Counted from the first letter of the stretch, positions 44,256 through 54,051 are shown. The stretch is 64,000 bases of DNA from Propionibacteriaceae bacterium (GCA_027492675.1 JAPUEI010000026.1:44703-108702); one strand, 5' to 3'. Numbers and translations are program-made. Notes: generated from the sequence alone by a model not told the origin.

Positions 44256-44636
44256 CTACCGTCGCGCGGCGTCGAGGGTCGCCAGGAGCTTCGGAATCGC
44301 CACGCCCAGAAGGATGCCCAATGTCGTCTTGGTGTTGTCGATGAGCATCGTCACGAGCAGATCCTCGCCCGAACGCACCACGACGGCGCTGTGGTCGCTG
44401 TGCAGGTCCAGTAGGAAGTAACGGTGCAGACCGGGGTACATGATGCCCTCGAGCATCTTGTTCACCTGTTCGGTCATGAGCGTGAACAGGGCGGACGCCT
44501 GCGGGTTGGAGTTGAACCCGACGAGGCTGATGCCCGTCGTCAGGTCGAGGACGTCCGCGGCGACGAGCCCGTCGCGCAACTGCGACTGAAGGTCATGTAC
44601 GGCGTGCTCCAACTGGGACGGATCGACATCCAACAT
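44256..44636 (-). CDS. Small protein resembling roadblock/LC7 domains
   Basis: 126 aa, no membrane span. The alternation of helix and strand (LRDGLVAADVLDLTTGISLVG, YFLLDLHSDHSAVVV, LLVTMLIDNTKTTLG) resembles a roadblock/LC7 fold, often a GTPase regulator. This is a weak recognition by pattern. It lies just upstream of dxr in the same direction. A TAGCGT at 44680-44685 may be its -10. Confidence 0.5.
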   Translation of the reverse strand: MLDVDPSQLEHAVHDLQSQLRDGLVAADVLDLTTGISLVGFNSNPQASALFTLMTEQVNKMLEGIMYPGLHRYFLLDLHSDHSAVVVRSGEDLLVTMLIDNTKTTLGILLGVAIPKLLATLDAARR

Positions 44637-44772
44637 GCGGCCGACTGCTCCTTCGCGATGGGTCTGGGTGCGCGAGAACACGCTACCCGCTGCAGACCTG
44701 TGGGGCACTGGAGGTGAGGACACTCACACGCCGGTGCGTCGCGGACGGCGCTCGCTGCGCCACAGTTGGCCC

Positions 44773-45888
44773 ATGGCACCACGTACGGTCGGGACGATCG
44801 AGGTCGAGTCACTGGCCCAGTTCGACAGGCTGAGGTCCGCGAGCCGGTCGATGAGGGGGTGGTTCGTCCAGGACGTCGACCTGCGGGAGCGGTCTGAGTC
44901 GCTGCTGAGCGCCGACCCGCACGGCGCCGTGTTCCTCGGCTGCACCATCGCCGAGGAGGTCGAGGACCGGCTGCGACGACGGGGCGCGGTGCTGTTCCCC
45001 GAACTCCCCGGTCTGCCGTTCGACCCCTACCGCGCCCGCCTGTACACCGCCGCCGAGCTGTACGGCGACGTGGCCGGCGGCGCCTCGTACTCAGCCTCGG
45101 TCGACGCCACCAGCAACGCGTGGCGGCTCGCGCAGGGCAACCCGGCGAACATCGGCGCCACGCTCGCGATGAGCCTGCACGATCACGCCATCGACAACGC
45201 CCTCCACGACGCCCTCGCGCTCCAGCGCCCGTCCCACATCGTCGGCGTCATGGGCGGTCACGGTGTGGAGCGAGGCACGGCGGCGTACGAGGCCGCGGCC
45301 CGGCTGGGGCTGGCGTTGACGCAGGCCGGCATGACGGTGCTCACCGGTGGCGGGCCGGGGGCGATGGAGGCCGTCAACCTCGGCGCCAGGCTGGCGTCCG
45401 ACCCCGGCGCCCTGCCCGACGTGCTGGTGGCGCTCGGCGCTGTCCCCACGTTTCGGCCCAGCGTCGATGCGTGGGCGTCCGCGGCGCTCGAGATCTGCGC
45501 GAGCCACGCCGACGGCGGCGGCTACGGCATCCCCACGTGGTTCTACGGCCACGAGCCGCCGAATGTGTTCGCCTCGTCGATCGCCAAGTACTTCTCCAAC
45601 GCGTTGCGCGAGGACACCCTGCTGAGGCTGTGCGGAGGCGGCGTGCTGTACCTGCCGGGCGCCGCCGGGACCGTACAGGAGATCTTCCAGGCCGCCACCC
45701 CGGCGTACTACGCGCCCGAGGGCACCGCGGTGCCACCCCTCGTCCTCGTCGACACGACGTACTGGACGAGCACCCTGCCCGCCTGGCCGCTGCTCGCCGC
45801 GCTGGCGGAGGGGCGCGGGATGGCCGCGTCCGTGACCTGTGTGAACTCGTGGCAGGAGGCGTTGACGACGCTCGGAATCGCGGGCTGA
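44773..45888 (+). CDS. LOG family protein with long N-terminal half
   Basis: 371 aa. The C-terminal half has the LOG motifs TGGGPGAMEA (near 195) and PGAAGTVQEIFQ (near 300, the usual PGGxGTxxE with Ala for Gly). LOG proteins are cytokinin riboside 5'-monophosphate phosphoribohydrolases or general nucleotide glycosidases. About 140 residues precede it (GAVFLGCTIAEEVEDRL) and may be a decayed Rossmann half. Convergent with the ROK gene one base away. Confidence 0.8.
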   Translation: MAPRTVGTIEVESLAQFDRLRSASRSMRGWFVQDVDLRERSESLLSADPHGAVFLGCTIAEEVEDRLRRRGAVLFPELPGLPFDPYRARLYTAAELYGDVAGGASYSASVDATSNAWRLAQGNPANIGATLAMSLHDHAIDNALHDALALQRPSHIVGVMGGHGVERGTAAYEAAARLGLALTQAGMTVLTGGGPGAMEAVNLGARLASDPGALPDVLVALGAVPTFRPSVDAWASAALEICASHADGGGYGIPTWFYGHEPPNVFASSIAKYFSNALREDTLLRLCGGGVLYLPGAAGTVQEIFQAATPAYYAPEGTAVPPLVLVDTTYWTSTLPAWPLLAALAEGRGMAASVTCVNSWQEALTTLGIAG

Positions 45889-45889
45889 C

Positions 45890-47071
45890 TCACCCGTTCG
45901 TCGGCGTGGCCCACGGTACGGCCGCGGGGTCGGCCACCACGGGCTCGAGGGCCCTGTGGGCGGCGCCGACGAGCAGCAGGTTCGGCCCCAGCTGGGAGCT
46001 CACCAGGTCGACCCCCTCCATCGCCGGACTCAGCGCACGCTCTTCGACCGCGCGCCGCAGCGCCGGCGGGTCGTAGGCCAGCACCGACGACAGGAAGCCT
46101 CCCAGCACGATCCGCTCGGGGTTGACGACGTTGATGACCGTGCCGAGCGCCGTGGCGAGATGGGCTTGCTGACGGGCGACCTCGGCGGCCATGGCCCGGG
46201 AGCGGTCCGCGAGCAGGGCCGCGTCGAACGCCTCCGGGGACATGTGGTCGGAACCGAGCAGTCGCAGCAGGTCTTCGCGGGTCACCTCCGCCTCGAGCGT
46301 CCCGGAGATGCCCACCGTGTCCCTGATGACCGCGCCACTGACCGGCGTGTGGCCCCACTCTCCCGCGTAGCCGTGGGCTCCGCCGAGCAGCGCTCCCCCG
46401 CTGATGATCGCGCCGCCGATGCCGCTGGCACCGCCGTTGAGGTAGACGAGGTGGGAGACGCCACGGCCAGCCCCGAAGTCCAGTTCCGCGAGCGCGCCCA
46501 GCTGGGCATCGTTGGCGACCATGACGGGCAGTCCGGTGGCCGCCGCAAGCGCCTCGCCCAACGGCTCGTCGCGCCATTGGAGATGGGGCGCGTTGCGCAC
46601 GAGACCGTCCACCGTACGGACCATGCCGGGCACCGCGACGCCGACGCCGCAGATGCGGAACCCGGAGTCCTCGGCGCCCATGGCCGCCATCACGGTGGCG
46701 GCGAGGTGGACGACGTCCTGCATCGACGGGATCCGGTCGAACTCGTGACGTACTTTCCGGCGGACCGTCGCATCGAGCCCCACGATGGCGACCGTGAGCG
46801 CGTCGACCTCGGGGTGTACGGCGAAGGCGGCCACCGTGGATCCGAGGGCGACACCGTGACTCGGCCTGCCCACCCTGCCGTTCGAGATGGGCGCGTGCTC
46901 GTCGACCAACCCCAGATCCACCAGGTCGGACACCAGGCTGGCGACGGTCGAACGGTTCCGGCCAGTGAGGCGGCCGAGCGACGCCCGGGAGGTGGCGCCA
47001 CCCACCATCAACGCGCGCAAAACCGCGGTGAGGTTGTCGCGTCGAACATCCTCGCTGGTGCCGGTGCGCAC
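45890..47071 (-). CDS. ROK family transcriptional regulator
   Basis: 393 aa. An N-terminal winged helix (ATSRASLGRLTGRNRSTVAS) precedes a ROK sugar-kinase-like domain (VAVPGMVRTVDGLVRN, VANDAQLGALAEL, YLNGGASGIGGAII). The usual Cys-rich zinc motif of ROK proteins is missing: the segment after GEWGHTPV reads SGAVIRDTVGISGTLEAE. It probably senses a sugar ligand. It is divergent from the transglutaminase cassette 134 bases away, a candidate target. Ribosome site GGGGAGGAG is present. Confidence 0.85.
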   Translation of the reverse strand: MRTGTSEDVRRDNLTAVLRALMVGGATSRASLGRLTGRNRSTVASLVSDLVDLGLVDEHAPISNGRVGRPSHGVALGSTVAAFAVHPEVDALTVAIVGLDATVRRKVRHEFDRIPSMQDVVHLAATVMAAMGAEDSGFRICGVGVAVPGMVRTVDGLVRNAPHLQWRDEPLGEALAAATGLPVMVANDAQLGALAELDFGAGRGVSHLVYLNGGASGIGGAIISGGALLGGAHGYAGEWGHTPVSGAVIRDTVGISGTLEAEVTREDLLRLLGSDHMSPEAFDAALLADRSRAMAAEVARQQAHLATALGTVINVVNPERIVLGGFLSSVLAYDPPALRRAVEERALSPAMEGVDLVSSQLGPNLLLVGAAHRALEPVVADPAAVPWATPTNG

Positions 47072-47192
47072 GTCGTTCTCCTCCCCCGCCTCGCTCAGGC
47101 TATCGGCTCTCTCGTCTATTCGTCCGCATCCAGAACAAACCCGCCGGCGTTCCGTACTTCGGCGGCGTTACCTCGCAGAAACGTGTCCGGGT

Positions 47193-47198
47193 TACCGT
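47193..47198 (+). promoter_or_regulatory. -10 box of the transglutaminase-DUF2126 gene, leaderless
   Basis: TACCGT followed by six bases and GTG 47205. Confidence 0.5.
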
Positions 47199-47204
47199 CT
47201 GCGC

Positions 47205-50200
47205 GTGACGATCAAGGTGGCCCTCCGGCACGAGACGACCTACACGTTCGCCTCGCCCGTGACCCTGCACCCGCACACGATCCGGCTGCGCCCGGCGCCG
47301 CACTCGCGCACGCCGATCTCCGCGTACAGCCTCACCGTCTCGCCGAGCACCCACTTCCTCAACTGGCAGCAGGACCCGTTCGGCAACTACCTCGCCCGTC
47401 TGGTGTTCCCCGAGCCCGCCTCGGAGCTGAAGGTCGTCGTCGACCTCGTCGCGGACATGACGATCGTCAATCCGTTCGACTTCTTCGTCGAGAAGTACGC
47501 CGAGCACTTCGGGTTCGCCTATCCGCCCGAACTGGAGCGCGACCTCCAGCCGTACCTGCACCGCATCCCCGCCGACCAGGAGACCAGCGAGCCCGATCTG
47601 CTCGACACCTGGATCGCGGAGACCGTCGAGCCGTTGCTCACCCGCGACGGCTCCCTGCGGATCGTCGACATGCTGGTCGCGGTGAACCAGGCGGTGTACT
47701 CGCACGTGGCGTACACGACCCGCCTCGAGGAGGGCGTCCAGACACCCGGGCACACGCTCGCGGCCGCGCTCGGCTCCTGCCGCGACTCGGGCTGGCTGCT
47801 CGTCGCCGTGCTGCGCAGACTGGGGCTCGCGGCGAGGTTCGTGTCGGGCTACCTCGTCCAGCTCACCGCCGACGTCGTACCCCTCGACGGCCCCGCCGGA
47901 CCACGCGAGGACTTCACCGACCTGCACGCGTGGGCCGAGGTGTACGTGCCGGGCGCGGGCTGGGTGGGTCTCGACCCGACCTCCGGCCTGTTCGCCGGGG
48001 AGGGGCATATCCCCTTGTCGTGCACGCCTGAACCCTCCAGCGCGGCACCGATCAGCGGCGCCACGGGCATCACGGACGTGACGTTCTCGTTCAGCAACAC
48101 CGTGACCCGGATCCGCGAGGACCCGCGCGTCACCAAGCCGTACAGCGAGCCGGAGTGGGAGGCGATCCGAACCTTGGGGCGCCACGTCGACGGGCTGCTG
48201 GAGGCCGGTGACGTACGGCTCACGATGGGCGGCGAGCCCACCTTCGTGACGGCCGGAGACACGTCCGCGGCGGAGTGGGAGTCGGCCGCGGACGGACCCG
48301 AGAAGCGGCGTCTCGCGTCGCGTCTCGCGGACCGGCTCCGAGATCGATGGGCACCGCAGGGCCTGGCGCACCACGGGCAGGGCAAGTGGTACCCCGGCGA
48401 GGAACTCCCGCGCTGGCAGCTGCAGCTCGCCTGGCGGGTGGACGGTCACCCGCTGTGGAGGGAGTCCCGGCTGCTGGCCGACCCGTGGTCATCGTCCACG
48501 ACGAGCCCTCGGGCAGCCGACCTCGCGCGCGCCCTCGCCGACAAGCTCGGCGTGCTGACCAGCCTCGTCGTGCCGGCGTACGAGGACCCGGTCGCCGAGG
48601 CGCTCGTCGAGGCCTCTCAGCCTGCGGGCCCGCGCCCGGTGGTCGACGACGCGTCCACGCTGGCGCAGGCACTGGTCGCCGCCCCCGACACCCCCGCTGG
48701 TTACGTCATCCCGCTGTTCGTCGACCCCCAGCAGCCCGGCGCCTGGGCGACCGCCCGCTGGCAGCCGCGGCGCAGGTCGCTGTACCTCGTGCCAGGAACG
48801 TCGCCGCTCGGCCTGCGTCTTCCCCTGGCCTCGGTCGCCTGGGGCGACGCGCCTGACATCACGCGCTCCGACGAGCAGCCCGAGGGTCCGCTGCCCGACC
48901 GCAGGACGCGGGCTTTGGCGCGTGTCGTCCCGATCACCGAGGCGCCCCGCACGGCCGTCGCCGTCCAGGAGCGTGACGGCCACGTGTTCGTGTTCCTGCC
49001 GCCCGTGGACCTCCTCGACGACGCCGTACGGCTGCTGATCGCGATCGAGGACGCCGCCGCGGAGATCGACCAGCCCGTCGTCATCGAGGGCTACCCGCTG
49101 CCCCACGACCCCCGCGTCCGCACGCTGAGCATCACGCCGGACCCGGGTGTCATCGAGGTCAACGTGCAGCCGACGTCTTCGTGGGACGAGCTGGAGACGC
49201 TCACCACGACGCTGTACGAGGATGCGCGCGCGGCCGGGCTGGCTACCGAGAAGTTCGACCTCGACGGCACCCACACCGGCACCGGCGGCGGCAACCACAT
49301 CACGATCGGCGGCCGTACGCCCGTCGACTCTCCCCTGCTGCGGCGCCCTGATCTGCTCCGGTCGCTGATCACCTACTGGCAGCACCACCCGTCCCTGTCG
49401 TACGTCTTCACCGGTCGGTTCATCGGCCCCACCAGCCAGGCCCCGCGGGTGGACGAGGGACGTCACGAGACGCTGTACGAGCTGGAGACAGCGTTCACTC
49501 AGCTGACGCGGATGATGGCCGACCCCGACGTCGAGCACGACCTGGCCGCGACCATCGCCGCCGACAGACGTTGGGACGAGGACCCCGAGGAGCGCTCGGC
49601 GCGCCAGCACCGCTCCAGCGCGTGGCTCACGGACCGTCTGCTGCGGCACCTGCTCACCGACGTGACCGGCAACGCGCATCGCGCCGAGTTCTGCATCGAC
49701 AAGCTGTACCAGCCGGACAGCCGCTCCGGTCTGCTGGGACTGCTGGAGATGCGCGGCTTCGAGATGCCGCCGCACGCCCGGATGTCGCTGCTCCAGTCGC
49801 TGCTGGTACGGGCCTTGGTCGCGCGCTTCTGGGACGAGCCGTACGAGGGCGACCTGGTCCGGTGGGGCACCCGCCTGCACGACCGGTTCCTGCTGCCGTC
49901 GTTCGCCGCGGCGGACCTGCGTGCGGTGCTGGCCGACCTCAACGGCTACCTCGCCCGCGTGGGCGCGCCGCCCTTCGACGCCCGCTGGCTCGAGCCGTTC
50001 CTCGAGTTCCGGTTCCCGCTGCTGGGCGAGGCCGAGGTCGGCGGCGTACAGCTGGAGCTCCGGTCGGCGATCGAGCCGTGGCATGTCTTGGGCGAGGAGA
50101 TCACGCAGAACGGCACCTCACGCTACGTCGACTCCTCGGTGGAGCGGGTTCAGATCAGTGCCACGGGGCTCGTCGAGGGGCGGCACGTGCTGACCTGCAA

Positions 50201-50573
50201 CGGAGTCCCCATCCCGCTCGTACGGACCGGCTCGGTCGGCGTGGCCGGCGTCCGTTTCAAGGCCTGGTCGCCGCCGTCGTCGCTGCACCCCACCATCGGG
50301 GTCCATGCGCCGTTGCGGTTCGATCTCGTCGACAGGGCCTCGGGCCAGTCGCTGGGCGGGTTCACGTACCACGTGGTCCACGAGGGCGGGCGTTCATACG
50401 ACACGTACCCCGTCAACGCGGCCGAGGCCGAGTCGCGCCGGGCGAGCCGCTTCCGGGCCGGCCAGACCAGCGGAGCCGTCGACGTGAGCCGTCTGCCGAT
50501 GCCCGGCGCGCTGCTCGCGCCCGAGCCCGGCGACTTCCCGTACACCCTCGATCTGCGTCGCGACGCGTGGTAA
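47205..50573 (+). CDS. Transglutaminase-like protein with DUF2126 amidoligase-type region
   Basis: 1122 aa. The N-terminal transglutaminase domain keeps the catalytic triad: Cys in GSCRDSGWLL near 190, His in DLHAWAEVYVPG near 245 and Asp in GLDPTSG. A long C-terminal region (TMGGEPTFVTAGD, later TGTGGGNHITIGG, RRPDLLRSLITYW, HRAEFCIDKLY) is the DUF2126 family, predicted amidoligase-like. First gene of a three-gene cassette. Start leaderless; longer open frame upstream overlaps the ROK promoter. Confidence 0.88.
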   Translation: MTIKVALRHETTYTFASPVTLHPHTIRLRPAPHSRTPISAYSLTVSPSTHFLNWQQDPFGNYLARLVFPEPASELKVVVDLVADMTIVNPFDFFVEKYAEHFGFAYPPELERDLQPYLHRIPADQETSEPDLLDTWIAETVEPLLTRDGSLRIVDMLVAVNQAVYSHVAYTTRLEEGVQTPGHTLAAALGSCRDSGWLLVAVLRRLGLAARFVSGYLVQLTADVVPLDGPAGPREDFTDLHAWAEVYVPGAGWVGLDPTSGLFAGEGHIPLSCTPEPSSAAPISGATGITDVTFSFSNTVTRIREDPRVTKPYSEPEWEAIRTLGRHVDGLLEAGDVRLTMGGEPTFVTAGDTSAAEWESAADGPEKRRLASRLADRLRDRWAPQGLAHHGQGKWYPGEELPRWQLQLAWRVDGHPLWRESRLLADPWSSSTTSPRAADLARALADKLGVLTSLVVPAYEDPVAEALVEASQPAGPRPVVDDASTLAQALVAAPDTPAGYVIPLFVDPQQPGAWATARWQPRRRSLYLVPGTSPLGLRLPLASVAWGDAPDITRSDEQPEGPLPDRRTRALARVVPITEAPRTAVAVQERDGHVFVFLPPVDLLDDAVRLLIAIEDAAAEIDQPVVIEGYPLPHDPRVRTLSITPDPGVIEVNVQPTSSWDELETLTTTLYEDARAAGLATEKFDLDGTHTGTGGGNHITIGGRTPVDSPLLRRPDLLRSLITYWQHHPSLSYVFTGRFIGPTSQAPRVDEGRHETLYELETAFTQLTRMMADPDVEHDLAATIAADRRWDEDPEERSARQHRSSAWLTDRLLRHLLTDVTGNAHRAEFCIDKLYQPDSRSGLLGLLEMRGFEMPPHARMSLLQSLLVRALVARFWDEPYEGDLVRWGTRLHDRFLLPSFAAADLRAVLADLNGYLARVGAPPFDARWLEPFLEFRFPLLGEAEVGGVQLELRSAIEPWHVLGEEITQNGTSRYVDSSVERVQISATGLVEGRHVLTCNGVPIPLVRTGSVGVAGVRFKAWSPPSSLHPTIGVHAPLRFDLVDRASGQSLGGFTYHVVHEGGRSYDTYPVNAAEAESRRASRFRAGQTSGAVDVSRLPMPGALLAPEPGDFPYTLDLRRDAW

Positions 50574-50614
50574 CGGCTGGGCAGGATGTCGGCCAGGGAC
50601 GGCACGTAGGGCCC

Positions 50615-50620
50615 TACAGT
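50615..50620 (+). promoter_or_regulatory. -10 box of the ATP-grasp-alpha-E gene, leaderless
   Basis: TACAGT followed by six bases and GTG 50627, so the second gene of the cassette may be transcribed separately as well. Confidence 0.45.
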
Positions 50621-50626
50621 TCCAGG

Positions 50627-53113
50627 GTGCAGGACGCCCACGACGAGTACGCACGCCTGTCGGCCACGGCCGAGGGCCGCGCGCTGCAGACGGCGCTGGA
50701 CGCGCTGGGGCCGAACGGGCTGCTGACCAGACGGCGCGACGTGCGCCGGATGGTTCTTGACGACGGCGTGACGTACGGGACGTCCGACGGCGCACAGGTG
50801 CCGTGGCAGGTCGACCCGATCCCGATCCTCATCGGCGCGGACGAGTGGGCCCACCTCGAACAGGGATTGGCGCAACGCGCGCGGCTGCTCGACGCCCTGC
50901 TCACCGACCTGCTCACCGAGCGACGCACCCTCCGCGAGCGGCTGCTGCCCGCTGAGCTGGTCGTCGGCCACCCGGGGTTCCTCGTGCCGGCTGCGCGAGT
51001 CCTGCTGCCCGGCAGCCGTCAGCTGCCGATGGTGTCCTCGGATCTGGCCCGTACGGCGGACGGCTCGTGGGCCGTCATCAGCGACCGCACGCAGTCGCCG
51101 TCGGGGGCCGGGTACGCGATGGCCACCCGCCGCATCGTGTCGCGGGCGCTCGACCACATCTACCGCGGGCTGCCGCTGCGCCGCCTGCGCCCGTTCTTCG
51201 ACGTGATGCGCCTCGGGCTGCTGCAGTCGGCGCCGCTGACCGACGACGTGCCCCAGGTCGTGCTGCTGACGGCCGGCCCCACGAGTGAGACGGCGTACGA
51301 CCAGGCGCTGCTGTCGACCCTGCTGGGACACCCGCTGGCCCAGTCGGACGACCTGCTGATGCGCGACGGGAAGCTCTGGCTGCGGACGACCGGTCGGCTG
51401 CACCAGGTCGACATCGTCCAGCGTCGCGTCGACGCCGACTGGTGCGACGCGCTCGACCTCCGTGGCGACTCGCGGCTCGGTGTGCCCGGGCTGGTCGCCG
51501 CGGCGGCGCGCGGCACGGTGAGCGTGGTCAACCCGTTCACGGCCGGCGTGCTCGAGAACCCCGGGCTGTTCCCGTACCTGCCGGGCATCGCTCGCGCCCT
51601 TCTCGGCGAGGATCTCCGGCTGCCGAGTCCTCAGACCTGGTGGTGCGGCGATCCCGCGAGCCTCGACCATGTGCTGACCCACCTCGACCAGCTGGTCGTG
51701 AAGCCGATCGCCCGGGGCGTCACCACGGCGCCGTACGTGGGGGCTGAGCTGGACGCCGCCGGTCTCGCCGCCCTTCGCGACCAGATCTCCGCCGAACCGT
51801 GGCGCTGGTCCGGCCAGGAGGCGGTCGACCCGTCGACCGCGCCCGTCGTGACGCCAACGGGACTCACGCAACGGGGCCTGGTGCTGCGGACGTTCGGCGT
51901 GGCGTACGAGGGCGCCTACCACTTCCTTCCCGGCGGCATGGCGCGCGTCGGTGGCGCCGAGGACTCGCTGGTCGTCACCAACCGCGCCGGCGCGCTGGCC
52001 AAGGACGTGTGGGTGGTGGAGGCGGAGACGCTCGCGCCCCCGATGGTGCTGTCCGCGGCGCCGACCCGACTGCGTCGCCACCAGACGGTGCTCCCCCGGC
52101 TCACACCACGCGGCGCGGGCAGCCTGTACTGGAAGGGCCGCTACTCCGAGCGCGCCCAGACGACCGCCCGCCTGCTCAACGTCGTCGAGAACCTCGTCGA
52201 GGACAACCTGACCCGCGTGGAGACCCCCGGGCACACCGCCATGGTCGCCATGCTCGTCGCCCTGTCCGAGGTGACGACGGTGCATCCGGGCTTCGGTGCC
52301 AGTGACCCGGGCGCCGCCGAGCGTCGTACGGACCCGTTGCCGGTGCTCCGCGGCCTGCTCGTGGACCCCGACCTGCGCGGCTCCCTGGCGTACAACGCTC
52401 GTCGCATGACGAGCGCCGCCCAGGAGGTACGGGAGGTGCTGAGCCTGGACACGTTCGGCATCCTGAACCGCCTCTCGACGCTGCTCGCGGAGGCGCGGAC
52501 ACAGGGTGACGACGTGCACATCCAGGACGTCGCGTCGCACGCGATGGAGGCCTGCTTGGCGTTGGCGGGCCTGGGCGGCGAGAGCCTGATCCGCGACTCG
52601 ATCTGGGCGTTCCTCGAAGCCGGACGACGCATGGAGCGGGCGCAGCTGACCGTCAGGCTGCTCCGCAACACGCTCGCCGCCGAGCGCTCCCCCATCGCCG
52701 AGGCGCTGGTCACCGAGGCGGTGCTGCGGGTCGGCGACAGCCTCATCACGTACAGGCGGCGCATGGCTGCGGGCATCGGCTCCGGCATCCCCGCAGGCGA
52801 GGCCGTCCATCTGCTGCTCCTCGACGAGAGCAACCCGCGGTCGGTGGTGTGGTCGCTGCAGCGCCTGCTGGACGCGCTCGCCGAGACGCCGGACGCCGAG
52901 ATCGAGCAGGCTGTACGGGCGATCATCACGCGGCTCGAGGCGATCGACACCGACGACTCGTTCCTCGCCAACCGCGTCGGGCTGTTCGACGTCATGGCCG
53001 ACCTCGAGGCGGACCTCCGACGCGTCTCCGACCTCATCGAGGCCACCCACTTCGAACTCCAGCCGGCCTCCCGCTCGTACACCATGTCCGACATCGTGGG
53101 GAGCCGGCGATGA
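50627..53113 (+). CDS. Fused circularly permuted ATP-grasp and alpha-E protein
   Basis: 828 aa. Residues 1 to about 500 form a circularly permuted ATP-grasp of the COG2308 type (VLLTAGPTSETAYDQ, FDVMRLGLLQSAP, LDQLVVKPIARG). From about 500 the alpha-E domain begins with SLYWKGRYSERAQTTARLL (COG2307). In many genomes these are two genes; here they are one. ATP-grasps of this set are thought to make amide bonds. The stop overlaps the next gene (ATGA). Function of the product is unknown. Confidence 0.88.
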   Translation: MQDAHDEYARLSATAEGRALQTALDALGPNGLLTRRRDVRRMVLDDGVTYGTSDGAQVPWQVDPIPILIGADEWAHLEQGLAQRARLLDALLTDLLTERRTLRERLLPAELVVGHPGFLVPAARVLLPGSRQLPMVSSDLARTADGSWAVISDRTQSPSGAGYAMATRRIVSRALDHIYRGLPLRRLRPFFDVMRLGLLQSAPLTDDVPQVVLLTAGPTSETAYDQALLSTLLGHPLAQSDDLLMRDGKLWLRTTGRLHQVDIVQRRVDADWCDALDLRGDSRLGVPGLVAAAARGTVSVVNPFTAGVLENPGLFPYLPGIARALLGEDLRLPSPQTWWCGDPASLDHVLTHLDQLVVKPIARGVTTAPYVGAELDAAGLAALRDQISAEPWRWSGQEAVDPSTAPVVTPTGLTQRGLVLRTFGVAYEGAYHFLPGGMARVGGAEDSLVVTNRAGALAKDVWVVEAETLAPPMVLSAAPTRLRRHQTVLPRLTPRGAGSLYWKGRYSERAQTTARLLNVVENLVEDNLTRVETPGHTAMVAMLVALSEVTTVHPGFGASDPGAAERRTDPLPVLRGLLVDPDLRGSLAYNARRMTSAAQEVREVLSLDTFGILNRLSTLLAEARTQGDDVHIQDVASHAMEACLALAGLGGESLIRDSIWAFLEAGRRMERAQLTVRLLRNTLAAERSPIAEALVTEAVLRVGDSLITYRRRMAAGIGSGIPAGEAVHLLLLDESNPRSVVWSLQRLLDALAETPDAEIEQAVRAIITRLEAIDTDDSFLANRVGLFDVMADLEADLRRVSDLIEATHFELQPASRSYTMSDIVGSRR

Positions 53114-54012
53114 GCGAACTCCATGGCAGGCGTCGCTACCAGGTGGTGCACAAGACGGCCTACACGTACGACCTGCCCGTCACCACCTCGTACGGGCGCG
53201 GCTGTCTGCGCCCTCGCGCGAGCACGCAGCAGACGTTGCTCGAGCACTTGCTGACCGTCGAGCCGGCGCCGCGGATCGTCGACGAGACCCGCGACCTGTT
53301 CGGGAACCACACGCACTACTTCGAGATCCACACCGACCACGAGCGCTTCGAGGTCGTCAAGGACAGCACCGTCGAGGTGGAGTGGCCCGAGGTCGACCTG
53401 TCGGCCCTCGACGAGTACACCGTGGCCGACGCCGCACGCACGCTGCGTGCCGACTCCACGCTGGACCCCGTCGAGACCGCGCTGTACACGCTGCCCAGCC
53501 GTCACGTGGAGCTGTCGGGGCCTGTACGGGCGTTCGCCGAGCAGGCCATTCCCGACAGGAGGCCGCTCGGCGAGGCGATCGAGGCCCTCTATCGCGAGAT
53601 CTACAGCGGCTTCACGTACACGAAGGGCGCGACGACCGTGAACTCGACGCTGTCCGAAGTGCTCGTCACCAGAGCCGGTGTCTGCCAGGACTTCGCCCAC
53701 CTGGCCGTGGCGTGCTTCCGGGCAATGGGACTTCCGGCGCGGTACGTGTCGGGCTACATCGAGACCACTCCCCCGGCCGGCGAGCAGAAGCTCGCCGGTT
53801 CGGACGCGACGCACGCCTGGGTGTCCGTTCTCACGCCGGGCGCGGGCTGGGTCGACCTCGACCCCACGAACAACCACCTCGCGGACTCCCGCTACATCGT
53901 CACCGCCTGGGGCCGCGACTTCCGCGACGTCTCCCCGCTGCGCGGCGTGATCTTCACCGAGGCCACCAAGAGCACGCTCTCGGTGGCCGTCGACGTGGTC
54001 CCGCTCGACTGA
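53110..54012 (+). CDS. Transglutaminase-like cysteine protease family protein
   Basis: 300 aa. An N-terminal beta domain (RRYQVVHKTAYTYDLPVTTS) precedes the core with Cys in AGVCQDFAHLA near 190, His in THAWVSV near 235 and Asp in DLDPTNN. No signal peptide, so cytoplasmic. It is the last gene of the cassette, translationally coupled to the ATP-grasp gene. Bacterial members of this type are usually peptidases or amide-bond transferases. Confidence 0.9.
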   Translation: MSELHGRRRYQVVHKTAYTYDLPVTTSYGRGCLRPRASTQQTLLEHLLTVEPAPRIVDETRDLFGNHTHYFEIHTDHERFEVVKDSTVEVEWPEVDLSALDEYTVADAARTLRADSTLDPVETALYTLPSRHVELSGPVRAFAEQAIPDRRPLGEAIEALYREIYSGFTYTKGATTVNSTLSEVLVTRAGVCQDFAHLAVACFRAMGLPARYVSGYIETTPPAGEQKLAGSDATHAWVSVLTPGAGWVDLDPTNNHLADSRYIVTAWGRDFRDVSPLRGVIFTEATKSTLSVAVDVVPLD

Positions 54013-54051
54013 CGACCTGACTTGGACGACGTGGCTGGCCCTGGCACTCAG

